Made by a program: the position numbers and the translations under genes. Below are positions 1 to 4,838 of a DNA stretch of 6,098 nucleotides, one piece after another (the first letter of the stretch is position 1; each line of letters opens with the position of its first letter). The notes beneath the pieces were generated by a model. It worked only from the letters and a program-made list of their open reading frames with translations, was not told the DNA's origin and searched no databases. Origin of the DNA: an uncultured Oscillospiraceae bacterium (GTDB lineage: Bacteria; Bacillota; Clostridia; Oscillospirales; Oscillospiraceae). Location of the stretch: the NCBI GenBank assembly GCA_958438185.1, contig CAUBQU010000090.1:1-6098 (forward strand), in the 5' to 3' direction.

Positions 1-1032
1 GTGCTCTCCGGCCTGGTCATCGGCGCTGCCGCCGTGACGCTGACGGCACTGGGCAATCCGGGCAACATGGGCTTCTGTATCGCCTGTTTCCTGCGGGATA
101 CCTCCGGCGCTCTCGGCCTGCACAGCGCCCCGGTCGTCCAGTATTTCCGTCCAGAGATCGTCGGCATCGTCTTGGGCGCGCTGATCGCGGCCATCGCTGC
201 CAAGGAGTTTAAGGGCCACGGCGGCTCCTCCCCGGTTCTGCGGTTCGTCCTGGGCGCCTTCGTCATGATCGGGGCGTTGATGTTCCTGGGCTGCCCGCTG
301 CGTATGGTCATCCGCCTGGGCGGCGGCGACCTGAACGCGCTGGTCGGTCTCGTCGGCTTTATCGCCGGCATCCTGGTCGGCATTGTGTTCCTGAAGAAGG
401 GCTTCAGCCTGCAGCGCTCCTATCGCCAGATGAAGGTAGAAGGCGCCGCGTTCCCGCTGGTCCTGGTCGGGCTCTATGTCGTTTATCTGCTCTTTAAGAC
501 AGCCTTCAAGTCCTCCGAAGAGGGCCCCGGCAGTATGCACGCCGCCATCGGCGTCGCCCTGGCCATCGGCGTGATCGTTGGTATTCTTTGCCAGAGAAGC
601 CGTATGTGCATGGTCGGCGGCATCCGCAACAGTGTCATGTTCCGTGACTTCGGCCTGATCTCCGGCTTCCTGGCCATCCTGATCGCCGTCATCATCGGCA
701 ATCTGATCCTGGGCAAATTCAACCTTGGCTTCGAAGGCCAGCCCATCGCCCATACGGACGGTGTCTGGAATTTCCTGGGCATGGCCCTGGTCGGCTGGCT
801 CTCCGTTCTGCTGGGCGGCTGCCCACTGCGTCAGCTGGTCCTCAGCGGCGAAGGCAATTCCGACGCTGCCATGGCCGTTCTCGGTATGCTGGCCGGTGCT
901 GCCTTCTGCCATAACTTTGGCCTGGCTTCCTCTGCCGACGGCCCCACCGCCAACGGCAAGGTCGCTGTGATCATCGGGTTCGTTGTTGCATTGCTCGTAT
1001 CTCTGGTCTGCACAAGGAGGGCAAAAGAATGA
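1..1032 (+). CDS. yedE: YedE-family sulfur/selenium-compound membrane transporter (5' partial)
   Basis: Integral membrane protein of the YeeE/YedE (Sulf_transp) family, which moves sulfur species such as thiosulfate; the anaerobe branch with this sequence style is annotated as a putative selenium transporter. About ten hydrophobic segments are visible, near residues 2-18, 52-67, 82-97, 112-131, 149-166, 181-197, 218-238, 255-272, 289-305 and 320-337. The family's Cys motifs appear in two halves: NMGFCIAC (C26, C29) and GCPLR (C98, R101), then RSRMCMVGG (C203) and GGCPLR (C274, R277), a pseudo-twofold internal repeat. The reading frame is open from base 1. The GTG there sits inside the first membrane segment, and family members usually have about ten more residues, so the true start is probably upstream of the window. 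The gene ends in an ATGA overlap with the TusA-type gene, implying translational coupling. Family is confident; the substrate (thiosulfate or a selenium species) is inferred. Confidence 0.88.
   Translation: MLSGLVIGAAAVTLTALGNPGNMGFCIACFLRDTSGALGLHSAPVVQYFRPEIVGIVLGALIAAIAAKEFKGHGGSSPVLRFVLGAFVMIGALMFLGCPLRMVIRLGGGDLNALVGLVGFIAGILVGIVFLKKGFSLQRSYRQMKVEGAAFPLVLVGLYVVYLLFKTAFKSSEEGPGSMHAAIGVALAIGVIVGILCQRSRMCMVGGIRNSVMFRDFGLISGFLAILIAVIIGNLILGKFNLGFEGQPIAHTDGVWNFLGMALVGWLSVLLGGCPLRQLVLSGEGNSDAAMAVLGMLAGAAFCHNFGLASSADGPTANGKVAVIIGFVVALLVSLVCTRRAKE
1014..1020 (+). promoter_or_regulatory. Ribosome binding site of the TusA-like gene, inside the yedE coding end
   Basis: AAGGAGG lies 8 nt before the ATG at 1029 and is read as Arg-Arg codons near the end of YedE. 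A near-perfect Shine-Dalgarno at this spacing fixes the start codon of the downstream gene and fits coupled expression of the two proteins. Confidence 0.85.
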
Positions 1033-1244
1033 AACAGGTCGACGCAAGAGGCCAGCTGTGCCCCATGCCGGTGCTGATGGTCCAAAATGAGATCAAGGCT
1101 TCCCAGCCCGCTTCTCTGGAGGTCCTGGTGGACGACGGCTGCGCGGTGGAAAATGTCACGCGCTTTGCCTCGAACCACGGCTACAGCGTAAAAAAAGAAG
1201 CCCACGGCGATGAATTCACCCTGGTGCTGGAAAAGAATGCTTGA
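1029..1244 (+). CDS. TusA/YedF-type sulfur-carrier protein (sulfurtransferase), 71 aa
   Basis: Small cytoplasmic protein of the TusA (SirA-like) family. The N-terminus, VDARGQLCPMPV, holds the family Cys-Pro-x-Pro motif (C11, P12, P14); C11 would carry sulfur as a persulfide, or selenium as a perselenide. The rest fits the compact beta-alpha-beta-alpha fold, with DDGCAVENV near 36-44 and NHGYSV near 49-54. The length matches stand-alone TusA, YeeD and E. coli YedF (about 75-80 aa). The selenium-metabolism YedF of many Firmicutes is about 200 aa and adds a C-terminal DsrE-like domain, which is absent here. The gene overlaps the YedE transporter by 4 nt, which suggests that it accepts the imported sulfur or selenium atom, as proposed for YeeE-YeeD. 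Family is confident; the physiological substrate is unknown. Confidence 0.88.
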   Translation: MKQVDARGQLCPMPVLMVQNEIKASQPASLEVLVDDGCAVENVTRFASNHGYSVKKEAHGDEFTLVLEKNA

Positions 1245-1259
1245 TTCTATAAGCTTTTT

Positions 1260-1291
1260 CAAGGCTGGCGCATAAAAATGCGCCAGCCTTG
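1260..1291 (+). terminator. Hairpin after yedE-tusA-like, probable terminator
   Basis: Perfect 13-bp inverted repeat (1260-1272 and 1279-1291) with a TAAAAA loop, starting 16 nt after the TGA. The stem is GC-rich. No clean U-run follows; the 3' flank is TTGCTATATGCTTTT, so intrinsic termination may be weak or depend on the stem alone. Its position at the end of a two-gene unit and before a new promoter favours a terminator over a regulatory element. Confidence 0.6.
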
Positions 1292-1368
1292 TTGCTATAT
1301 GCTTTTGGTTTTCTTGCACAGTTTTCAGGTGCGACTGTCGGCAGAAGCTACGAATTTCCCATTTCCCC

Positions 1369-1398
1369 TTGTCTGCCCTCGGCTGGCTGTGGTATTCT
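1369..1398 (+). promoter_or_regulatory. Candidate extended -10 promoter of the deaminase gene
   Basis: TTGTCT (-35, 1369-1374), an 18-nt spacer and TATTCT (-10, 1393-1398), with TGG at 1390-1392 giving the TGn of an extended -10. Transcription would start near 1405, leaving a leader of about 40 nt before the ATG at 1444. Predicted by eye from consensus only. Confidence 0.5.
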
Positions 1399-1430
1399 GG
1401 GCATAGAAGCAAGCACGCACCCACCGTCAG

Positions 1431-1437
1431 AAAGGAG
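1431..1437 (+). promoter_or_regulatory. Ribosome binding site deciding the deaminase start
   Basis: AAAGGAG lies 6 nt before the ATG at 1444. It selects this ATG over the upstream in-frame TTG at 1369, which would add 25 residues unlike the family and would put the start codon on the candidate -35 element. Confidence 0.8.
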
Positions 1438-1443
1438 CCAACG

Positions 1444-1959
1444 ATGATCAAAGCAAGCGACCCCCGTTTTGCCCACTTCACCCCGGAGATGGACGCCAAA
1501 TTCCTCCGCCGGGCCATGGCCGTGGCCGAGGAAGCCCAAGCTGCCGGGAACCACCCCTTCGGCTGCCTTCTCGTCGACCTGGAAGGCAACATTCTCATGG
1601 AACAGGGCAATATCGAAGTCACCGGCCGCGTCTGCACCGGCCACGCCGAGACGACGCTGATGCAGCGCGCCTCCCATGAATTTGACCGCGCCAAGCTCTG
1701 GGACTGCACCCTCTATACCAGCATCGAACCCTGCTGCATGTGCTGCGGCGCCGTCTACTGGGGCAATGTCGGCCGCATCGTCTTCGCCGCAACAGAGCAG
1801 GACCTGCTGGAACTGACCGGCGACCACGAGGATAACCCCACGTTCCGCAGCGACTGCCGCACGATACTGGCCAACGGCCAAAAAGACATCGTCATCCAAG
1901 GCCCGATCCCCGCCCTGCGGGACGAAGCGCTGGCCCCGCACCGGCACTACTGGAAATAA
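1444..1959 (+). CDS. Zinc-dependent nucleoside/base deaminase (cytidine deaminase superfamily), 171 aa
   Basis: Cytoplasmic hydrolytic deaminase that would convert an amino-purine or amino-pyrimidine to its oxo form with release of ammonia. The zinc and catalytic motifs are intact: HAE at residues 67-69 (H67 ligand, E69 proton shuttle) and PCCMC at 96-100 (C97 and C100 ligands). NHPFGCLLVD near 36-45 forms the usual N-terminal strand. The region after the Cys motif (GAVYWGNVGRIVFAA) resembles guanine/cytosine-type deaminases more than TadA, which usually has a GAMIxSRI-type segment there. The C-terminus ends in aromatic and His residues (HRHYWK); a C-terminal aromatic lid is known in bacterial guanine deaminase, so this is suggestive. 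The gene stands alone with its own promoter and converges with the peptidase gene. Superfamily is confident; substrate is unresolved among guanine, cytosine and nucleosides. Confidence 0.85.
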   Translation: MIKASDPRFAHFTPEMDAKFLRRAMAVAEEAQAAGNHPFGCLLVDLEGNILMEQGNIEVTGRVCTGHAETTLMQRASHEFDRAKLWDCTLYTSIEPCCMCCGAVYWGNVGRIVFAATEQDLLELTGDHEDNPTFRSDCRTILANGQKDIVIQGPIPALRDEALAPHRHYWK

Positions 1960-1968
1960 AAAGGAAAA

Positions 1969-2004
1969 CCGCGGGCGGCATCCAAAGAAGGATGCCGCCC
2001 GCGG
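1969..2004. terminator. Convergent hairpin terminator between the deaminase and peptidase genes
   Basis: Perfect 15-bp GC-rich inverted repeat (1969-1983 and 1990-2004) with an AAAGAA loop, between two convergent stop codons. Read on the minus strand, the stem is followed by a long T-rich run (TTTTCCTTTTTATTT, complement of 1954-1968), making it a strong intrinsic terminator for the peptidase gene. Read on the plus strand, the 3' flank is only CTGCGTTTATA, so it is weaker for the deaminase. The minus-strand T-tract overlaps the deaminase stop codon. Confidence 0.85.
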
Positions 2005-2010
2005 CTGCGT

Positions 2011-3129
2011 TTATACCGGCAGATCAAACAGCGGGCAGATCAGCCGCAGCGCCACACCCAAGCCCTGGGCCAGGCTCTCTGGCAGAATATACTCCTGCCG
2101 CGTATGCGCCCCGCTCCCGTTCACAAGCCCCACACAGGCAGCGGGAATTCCCCGGGAAAACGGAATATTGCAATCCGTCGAACCGATGATCCTGCGGGGC
2201 GCGCGCCCCGTCTCCGCTGTGACGGCGGCGCAAATATCGTCCACCAATGCTGCCTGCCGTTCCGGATCCCGGCACGACCCCGTCCCCGGCCTGCGGCCCA
2301 GGAGCGTGATCTCCGGCGCGAAGGGCGCGGCGATACGCCGCAGATTTTCCTCCATCGCCGCCATGGCAGCCGCCGTCTCCGCCCGGTACTCATACAGCAG
2401 CTCTGCCCGCTGGGCAATGGTATTGACGGAGGTCCCGCCGCTGATTTGCCCCACATTAAACGTCGCCCCCGGTGCAACGGGCTGGCGGTACAGCACGCAG
2501 ACCAGTTCCGCCATTTGGGCGATGGCATTGGGCTTGCCAAAATCTAAATACGAGTGCCCCCCAGCCGTCTCCAGGCAGATGCGATACCGGGCCGAGCCCA
2601 CCGCACCGGTAAAGACCGTGTCCAGCCCCAGGTCGAACGAGACGACCTGGCAGACATCCTCCCCCAGGGCGTCCAGTAGCGCCCGGCTGCCCTTGAGATT
2701 TCCCAGGCCCTCCTCGCAGGTATTGGCAGCAAAGACAACGCCGCAGCGCGGCTGCCGCCCGCTGCGCAGGACATAGCGCGCCGCCATCAGCAGCGCCGCC
2801 ACATTGGCCGTATCGTCAAAGGCCCCGGGGCAATACAGGCGCGCCCCCTCGGCCCGGGGCGTAAACGGCGCGGTATCCGGAAAGACGGTGTCCAGATGCG
2901 CCAAAAAAACGACCACCGGCCGCCCCGGCGTCACGCCGATGGTGCAGACGACGTTCTTCGCCACGTCAATCGTCACATCCTGCGCGCCGCTGCGCAGCAG
3001 CCAGTCTCTGCAAAAGGCAGCGCGGGCGTCCTCCTGCCCCGTCGGCGCTGGGAGCTGGCAGAGCTGCAGCGTCAGCTCCAGTAATTCCTGCTGATGTTCC
3101 GCAATATATTGCCGCACTGATCCTTCCAT
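2011..3129 (-). CDS. M20-family metallopeptidase / metallo-hydrolase, 372 aa
   Basis: Cytoplasmic di-zinc aminoacylase/peptidase of the M20/M25/M40 clan, probably cleaving short peptides or acylated amino acids. All expected metal and catalytic positions are present: H78 and D80 (AHLDTV), bridging D105 (GAFDDTAN), general base E139 with ligand E140 (TCEEGLGNLKG), D166 (SFDLGLD) and the late ligand H342 (GAHTRQEY). GGHS at 190-193 starts the dimerisation lid domain, which runs to about residue 285 and is inserted in the catalytic domain. The length is normal for the family. The start at 3129 is chosen because GGGGAGG sits 8 nt upstream and the predicted transcript begins near 3156; an in-frame ATG at 3153 would add 8 residues but lie at the mRNA end. 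There is no signal peptide. The gene is transcribed alone, divergent from thioredoxin. The family is clear; the CEEGLGNLKG signature recalls peptidase T-like members, but the substrate cannot be read from sequence. Confidence 0.9.
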   Translation of the reverse strand: MEGSVRQYIAEHQQELLELTLQLCQLPAPTGQEDARAAFCRDWLLRSGAQDVTIDVAKNVVCTIGVTPGRPVVVFLAHLDTVFPDTAPFTPRAEGARLYCPGAFDDTANVAALLMAARYVLRSGRQPRCGVVFAANTCEEGLGNLKGSRALLDALGEDVCQVVSFDLGLDTVFTGAVGSARYRICLETAGGHSYLDFGKPNAIAQMAELVCVLYRQPVAPGATFNVGQISGGTSVNTIAQRAELLYEYRAETAAAMAAMEENLRRIAAPFAPEITLLGRRPGTGSCRDPERQAALVDDICAAVTAETGRAPRRIIGSTDCNIPFSRGIPAACVGLVNGSGAHTRQEYILPESLAQGLGVALRLICPLFDLPV

Positions 3130-3137
3130 GTCCCGCG

Positions 3138-3144
3138 CCTCCCC
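3138..3144 (-). promoter_or_regulatory. Ribosome binding site deciding the peptidase start
   Basis: On the minus strand GGGGAGG lies 8 nt before the ATG at 3129-3127. It falls downstream of the alternative ATG at 3153, so it can serve only the internal start. Confidence 0.75.
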
Positions 3145-3162
3145 GCATTTCATTCTGCCCCT

Positions 3163-3191
3163 ATTTTACCGTGCCCGCGCTGGATTTACAA
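3163..3191 (-). promoter_or_regulatory. Candidate promoter of the peptidase gene
   Basis: Minus strand: TTGTAA (-35, 3191-3186), exactly 17 nt, then TAAAAT (-10, 3168-3163). Transcription would begin near 3156, giving a leader of about 27 nt to the ATG at 3129. Predicted from consensus and spacing. Confidence 0.6.
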
Positions 3192-3201
3192 CCGCCTTGC
3201 A

Positions 3202-3228
3202 AAAAATGCGGAAAAGCCGCGCATTTTT
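3202..3228. repeat. Inverted repeat in an A-tract-rich divergent promoter region
   Basis: Arms AAAAATGCG (3202-3210) and CGCATTTTT (3220-3228) are perfect 9-bp inverted repeats around a 9-nt centre. An alternative inner pairing is GCGG/CCGC at 3208-3211 and 3217-3220. The element lies between the peptidase -35 and the thioredoxin -10 and covers the place where the thioredoxin -35 would be. It could be an operator acting on both genes, or on the minus strand a small terminator-like hairpin (GCGG stem followed by ATTTTTT). Function is inferred from position only. Confidence 0.4.
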
Positions 3229-3238
3229 GTAAAAAATG

Positions 3239-3247
3239 TGTTATACT
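3239..3247 (+). promoter_or_regulatory. Candidate extended -10 promoter of the thioredoxin gene
   Basis: TGT followed by TATACT (-10, 3242-3247) makes a good extended -10. No convincing -35 is found at the normal distance (the 3219-3224 bases are GCGCAT). Transcription would start near 3254, with a leader of about 65 nt. Confidence 0.55.
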
Positions 3248-3274
3248 ATAAATACCGGGACAAACATGCCCCAC

Positions 3275-3290
3275 CCGCGCACCTGCGCGG
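3275..3290 (+). other. Short GC hairpin in the thioredoxin leader
   Basis: CCGCGC and GCGCGG pair perfectly around an ACCT loop, in the predicted 5' leader between promoter and ribosome binding site. No U-run follows, so it is not a terminator. It may stabilise the mRNA or be incidental in GC-rich DNA. Confidence 0.35.
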
Positions 3291-3305
3291 ATCCTCTTAC
3301 AGAGC

Positions 3306-3311
3306 AAGGAG
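3306..3311 (+). promoter_or_regulatory. Ribosome binding site deciding the thioredoxin start
   Basis: AAGGAG directly abuts the ATG at 3312 but lies 9 nt before the in-frame ATG at 3321. Normal spacing therefore selects 3321. Confidence 0.75.
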
Positions 3312-3320
3312 ATGCAGACA

Positions 3321-3632
3321 ATGGAGATCCTTACCATTACAAAAGAAAACTTTGACGCAGAGGTCCTGCACAGCGACAAGCCGGTCCTCCTGGACTTTTG
3401 GGCGACCTGGTGCGGCCCCTGCCAGATGATGATGCCGGTCATTCACGAGATCGCCGAAGAGCGCGAGGACATCAAAGTCGGAAAGGTCAATGTGGACGAA
3501 GAGCGCGACCTGGCGTCCCGGTTCCAGATCCTCAGCATTCCGACCTTCCTGGTCCTGCGCGGCGGCAAGGTCGTCGCCTCCGCCATGGGTGCGCGGCCCA
3601 AGGAGCAGGTCCTGGCCATGCTGGACGCCTGA
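3321..3632 (+). CDS. trxA: Thioredoxin, 103 aa
   Basis: Cytoplasmic dithiol-disulfide oxidoreductase that reduces protein disulfides and is itself recharged by thioredoxin reductase, which is not in this window. The canonical active site WCGPC is present (W30, C31, C34), preceded by DFWAT (25-29), with the cis-proline loop SIPTF (P74) and the C-terminal GG turn at 81-82. The length is that of a classical single-domain thioredoxin with no signal peptide or extra domain. The residues after the active site (QMMMP) replace the more usual basic residue with Gln and form a Met run, a minor variation. The start at 3321 is chosen on ribosome-binding-site spacing; a start at 3312 would add only Met-Gln-Thr. 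It is a single-gene unit, with a promoter upstream and a terminator downstream, divergent from the peptidase gene. Confidence 0.95.
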   Translation: MEILTITKENFDAEVLHSDKPVLLDFWATWCGPCQMMMPVIHEIAEEREDIKVGKVNVDEERDLASRFQILSIPTFLVLRGGKVVASAMGARPKEQVLAMLDA

Positions 3633-3699
3633 TGTAACGGCTTTCCGGAACACTTTCCGCAAGTGTGTCACAGGCCGCAGCGGCCATATTTTGCGCCAA

Positions 3700-3746
3700 C
3701 CCCTGGGCGGACGCGGGGCTTTCCCGCCGCTGCCCGGGGTATTTTT
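3700..3746 (+). terminator. Intrinsic terminator after thioredoxin
   Basis: A long GC-rich hairpin: CCCC (3700-3703) pairs with GGGG (3736-3739), GGGC (3705-3708) with GCCC (3732-3735) across a bulged T, and GCGGG (3713-3717) with CCCGC (3723-3727) around a GCTTT loop. TATTTTT (3740-3746) follows directly. This fits a rho-independent terminator and separates thioredoxin from holB. Confidence 0.75.
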
Positions 3747-3757
3747 CTGCCAAAGGA

Positions 3758-3788
3758 CGGTTTTTCAAAAATTTTTCTGGAAAAACCG
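3758..3788. repeat. AT-rich inverted repeat upstream of the holB promoter
   Basis: CGGTTTTTC (3758-3766) and GAAAAACCG (3780-3788) are perfect 9-bp inverted repeats around a 13-nt centre that starts with the palindrome AAAAATTTTT (3767-3776). The right arm overlaps the candidate -35 (3778-3783) of holB. A binding site for a dimeric regulator is possible; the role is inferred. Confidence 0.45.
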
Positions 3789-3806
3789 AAGAATTCACTG
3801 TATAAT
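3778..3806 (+). promoter_or_regulatory. Promoter of the holB-ricT unit
   Basis: A consensus TATAAT (-10) at 3801-3806 is 17 nt after TGGAAA (3778-3783), a moderate match to TTGACA. Transcription would begin near 3813, with a leader of about 37 nt. It lies just after the thioredoxin terminator, so holB appears to start a new transcript. Confidence 0.65.
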
Positions 3807-3836
3807 AATAGGATAACACGAGCAAATATTCCGGCG

Positions 3837-3842
3837 AGGAGG
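3837..3842 (+). promoter_or_regulatory. Ribosome binding site of holB
   Basis: AGGAGG within GAGGAGGG lies 7 nt before the ATG at 3850, an optimal Shine-Dalgarno arrangement that fixes the start. Confidence 0.8.
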
Positions 3843-3849
3843 GCAGCAG

Positions 3850-4803
3850 ATGGACTTCGGGCAATTTCTGGGGAACGACACGCTGAAAGCGCGGCTTTCC
3901 GCGGCGATCGACGCCCAGCGTCTGACCCACTGCTACCTGCTCAGCGGGCCAAAGGGCAGCGGGAAGCATACGCTGGCGCAGCTCCTTATGGCTGCCATGG
4001 AGTGCACCGCCGACCAGCGCCCCTGCGGGTGCTGCAGCCAGTGCCGCAAGGTGCTGCAGGGCATTCACCCGGATATTGCCGTTGTGGACGACACCAGTCG
4101 CAAGACCATCCCGGTGGATTTAATCCGCCAGGTCTGCAGCGACGCGTATATCCGCCCCAACGAGGGGCGGCGCAAGATCTACCTGCTGCCCCGCGCCCAG
4201 GATCTCGGCCTGCCCGGGCAAAACGCGCTGCTTAAAGTCCTGGAAGAGCCGCCGGAGGCGGTCACCTTCCTGTTGCTGTGCGAGAATGCCGACCGGCTGC
4301 TGCCGACGATCCGCTCCCGCTGTGTGGAGCTGAAACTGGCGCCGCTGCCGGAAGCGCTGCTGCTGCAGGCCCTGCAGGCACGATACCCAGGCTGCCCCCC
4401 GGCGGACCTGCAAGCCGCCTGCCGCCGCAGCGGCGGATTCCTTGGCCAGGCGCAGGCCCTGCTGGAAGACCAGGCCGCACTCCCGCCCCAAACGCTGACG
4501 TTTGCCGAAGCATTCGCCCAAGGCGACCGGCTGCAGCTACTGGAGCTGCTGGTCAAGCTGGAAAAGACCCAGCGGGACGATTTTTACCAGCTGCTGCTGC
4601 AATGGCGGGGCCTACTGGTCCAGGCGCTGCAAGCGCAGAACGGCGTGGACACGCCGCTGGCCCAGAGCCGCGAGATTGCCCGGCGGCGGACCATGGCTGA
4701 ACTCTCCCAGGCCATCGCCCAGCTGGGCAAGGCGGCGGAGGCCTGCCAGGCCAATGTGGGTGTCGGTCACCTGTGCGGGATGCTGGCCGCCACACTGCTT
4801 TGA
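3850..4803 (+). CDS. holB: DNA polymerase III subunit delta prime (clamp loader), 317 aa
   Basis: Clamp-loader subunit that helps load the beta sliding clamp on primed DNA at the replication fork. The AAA+ domain comes first: GPKGSGK P-loop at 33-39, a zinc module with C52, C59, C62 and C65 (CGCCSQC), the highly conserved NALLKVLEEPP at 125-135, and the TIRSRC motif at 153-158, with S156 and R157 corresponding to the Ser-Arg-Cys arginine-finger motif. The expected Walker B stretch (IYLLPRAQD, 110-118) lacks a DExx pair, as usual for delta prime, so ATP hydrolysis is not expected despite an intact P-loop. Residues from about 215 on are helical and would form the collar domain. The length is typical. 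DnaX itself is much longer and is excluded by size. It is the first gene of a unit with ricT, 35 nt downstream, an arrangement also seen in B. subtilis. Confidence 0.93.
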   Translation: MDFGQFLGNDTLKARLSAAIDAQRLTHCYLLSGPKGSGKHTLAQLLMAAMECTADQRPCGCCSQCRKVLQGIHPDIAVVDDTSRKTIPVDLIRQVCSDAYIRPNEGRRKIYLLPRAQDLGLPGQNALLKVLEEPPEAVTFLLLCENADRLLPTIRSRCVELKLAPLPEALLLQALQARYPGCPPADLQAACRRSGGFLGQAQALLEDQAALPPQTLTFAEAFAQGDRLQLLELLVKLEKTQRDDFYQLLLQWRGLLVQALQAQNGVDTPLAQSREIARRRTMAELSQAIAQLGKAAEACQANVGVGHLCGMLAATLL

Positions 4804-4812
4804 TACACATTC

Positions 4813-4824
4813 CGTTTTAAAACG
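4813..4824. repeat. Perfect 12-bp palindrome in the holB-ricT gap
   Basis: CGTTTTAAAACG is a perfect palindrome in the middle of the 35-nt gap, ending 4 nt before the ricT ribosome binding site. It has no loop and so is more plausible as a DNA-binding site than as an RNA hairpin. It may be incidental. Confidence 0.3.
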
Positions 4825-4828
4825 AGAC

Positions 4829-4833
4829 AGGAG
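4829..4833 (+). promoter_or_regulatory. Ribosome binding site of ricT
   Basis: AGGAG lies 5 nt before the ATG at 4839 and supports the choice of this start, and so the reality of the roughly 33-residue N-terminal extension. Confidence 0.7.
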
Positions 4834-4838
4834 TTACT

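Noticed and set aside
1242..1404. The TGA of the TusA-like gene might encode selenocysteine: a strong hairpin begins 16 nt later and the frame stays open for 53 more codons to a TAG at 1404.
   Set aside because: The readthrough sequence does not resemble the YedF DsrE-like domain or any Cys/Sec redox motif, it would run through the hairpin and the deaminase promoter, and the TusA domain is complete at the TGA. An open frame of this length is common in GC-rich DNA.
831..1709. Antisense open frame of 292 codons spanning the ends of yedE, the TusA-like gene and the start of the deaminase.
   Set aside because: It crosses three well-supported plus-strand genes and two intergenic signals and shows no domain; it is a compositional shadow.
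1348..1947. Antisense open frame of 199 codons opposite the deaminase.
   Set aside because: It mirrors the codons of a real zinc deaminase and has no ribosome binding site or recognisable fold.
2104..2776. Plus-strand open frames of 147 and 202 codons opposite the peptidase.
   Set aside because: The minus strand has a full set of M20 metal ligands in order; these frames are shadows without motifs.
3151..3153. Upstream ATG as the peptidase start (380 aa).
   Set aside because: It has no good Shine-Dalgarno and lies about 3 nt from the predicted transcript start; the ATG at 3129 has GGGGAGG at ideal spacing.
3673..3690. Small hairpin GGCCG/CGGCC followed by ATATTTT as the thioredoxin terminator.
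   Set aside because: Only 5 bp with a 3-nt loop; the longer hairpin at 3700-3739 with TATTTTT is a much better terminator.
3663..4235. Plus-strand open frame of 190 codons across the thioredoxin terminator and the 5' part of holB.
   Set aside because: It runs through a terminator, a promoter and the holB ribosome binding site, and its product is low-complexity Arg/Ala/Pro sequence.
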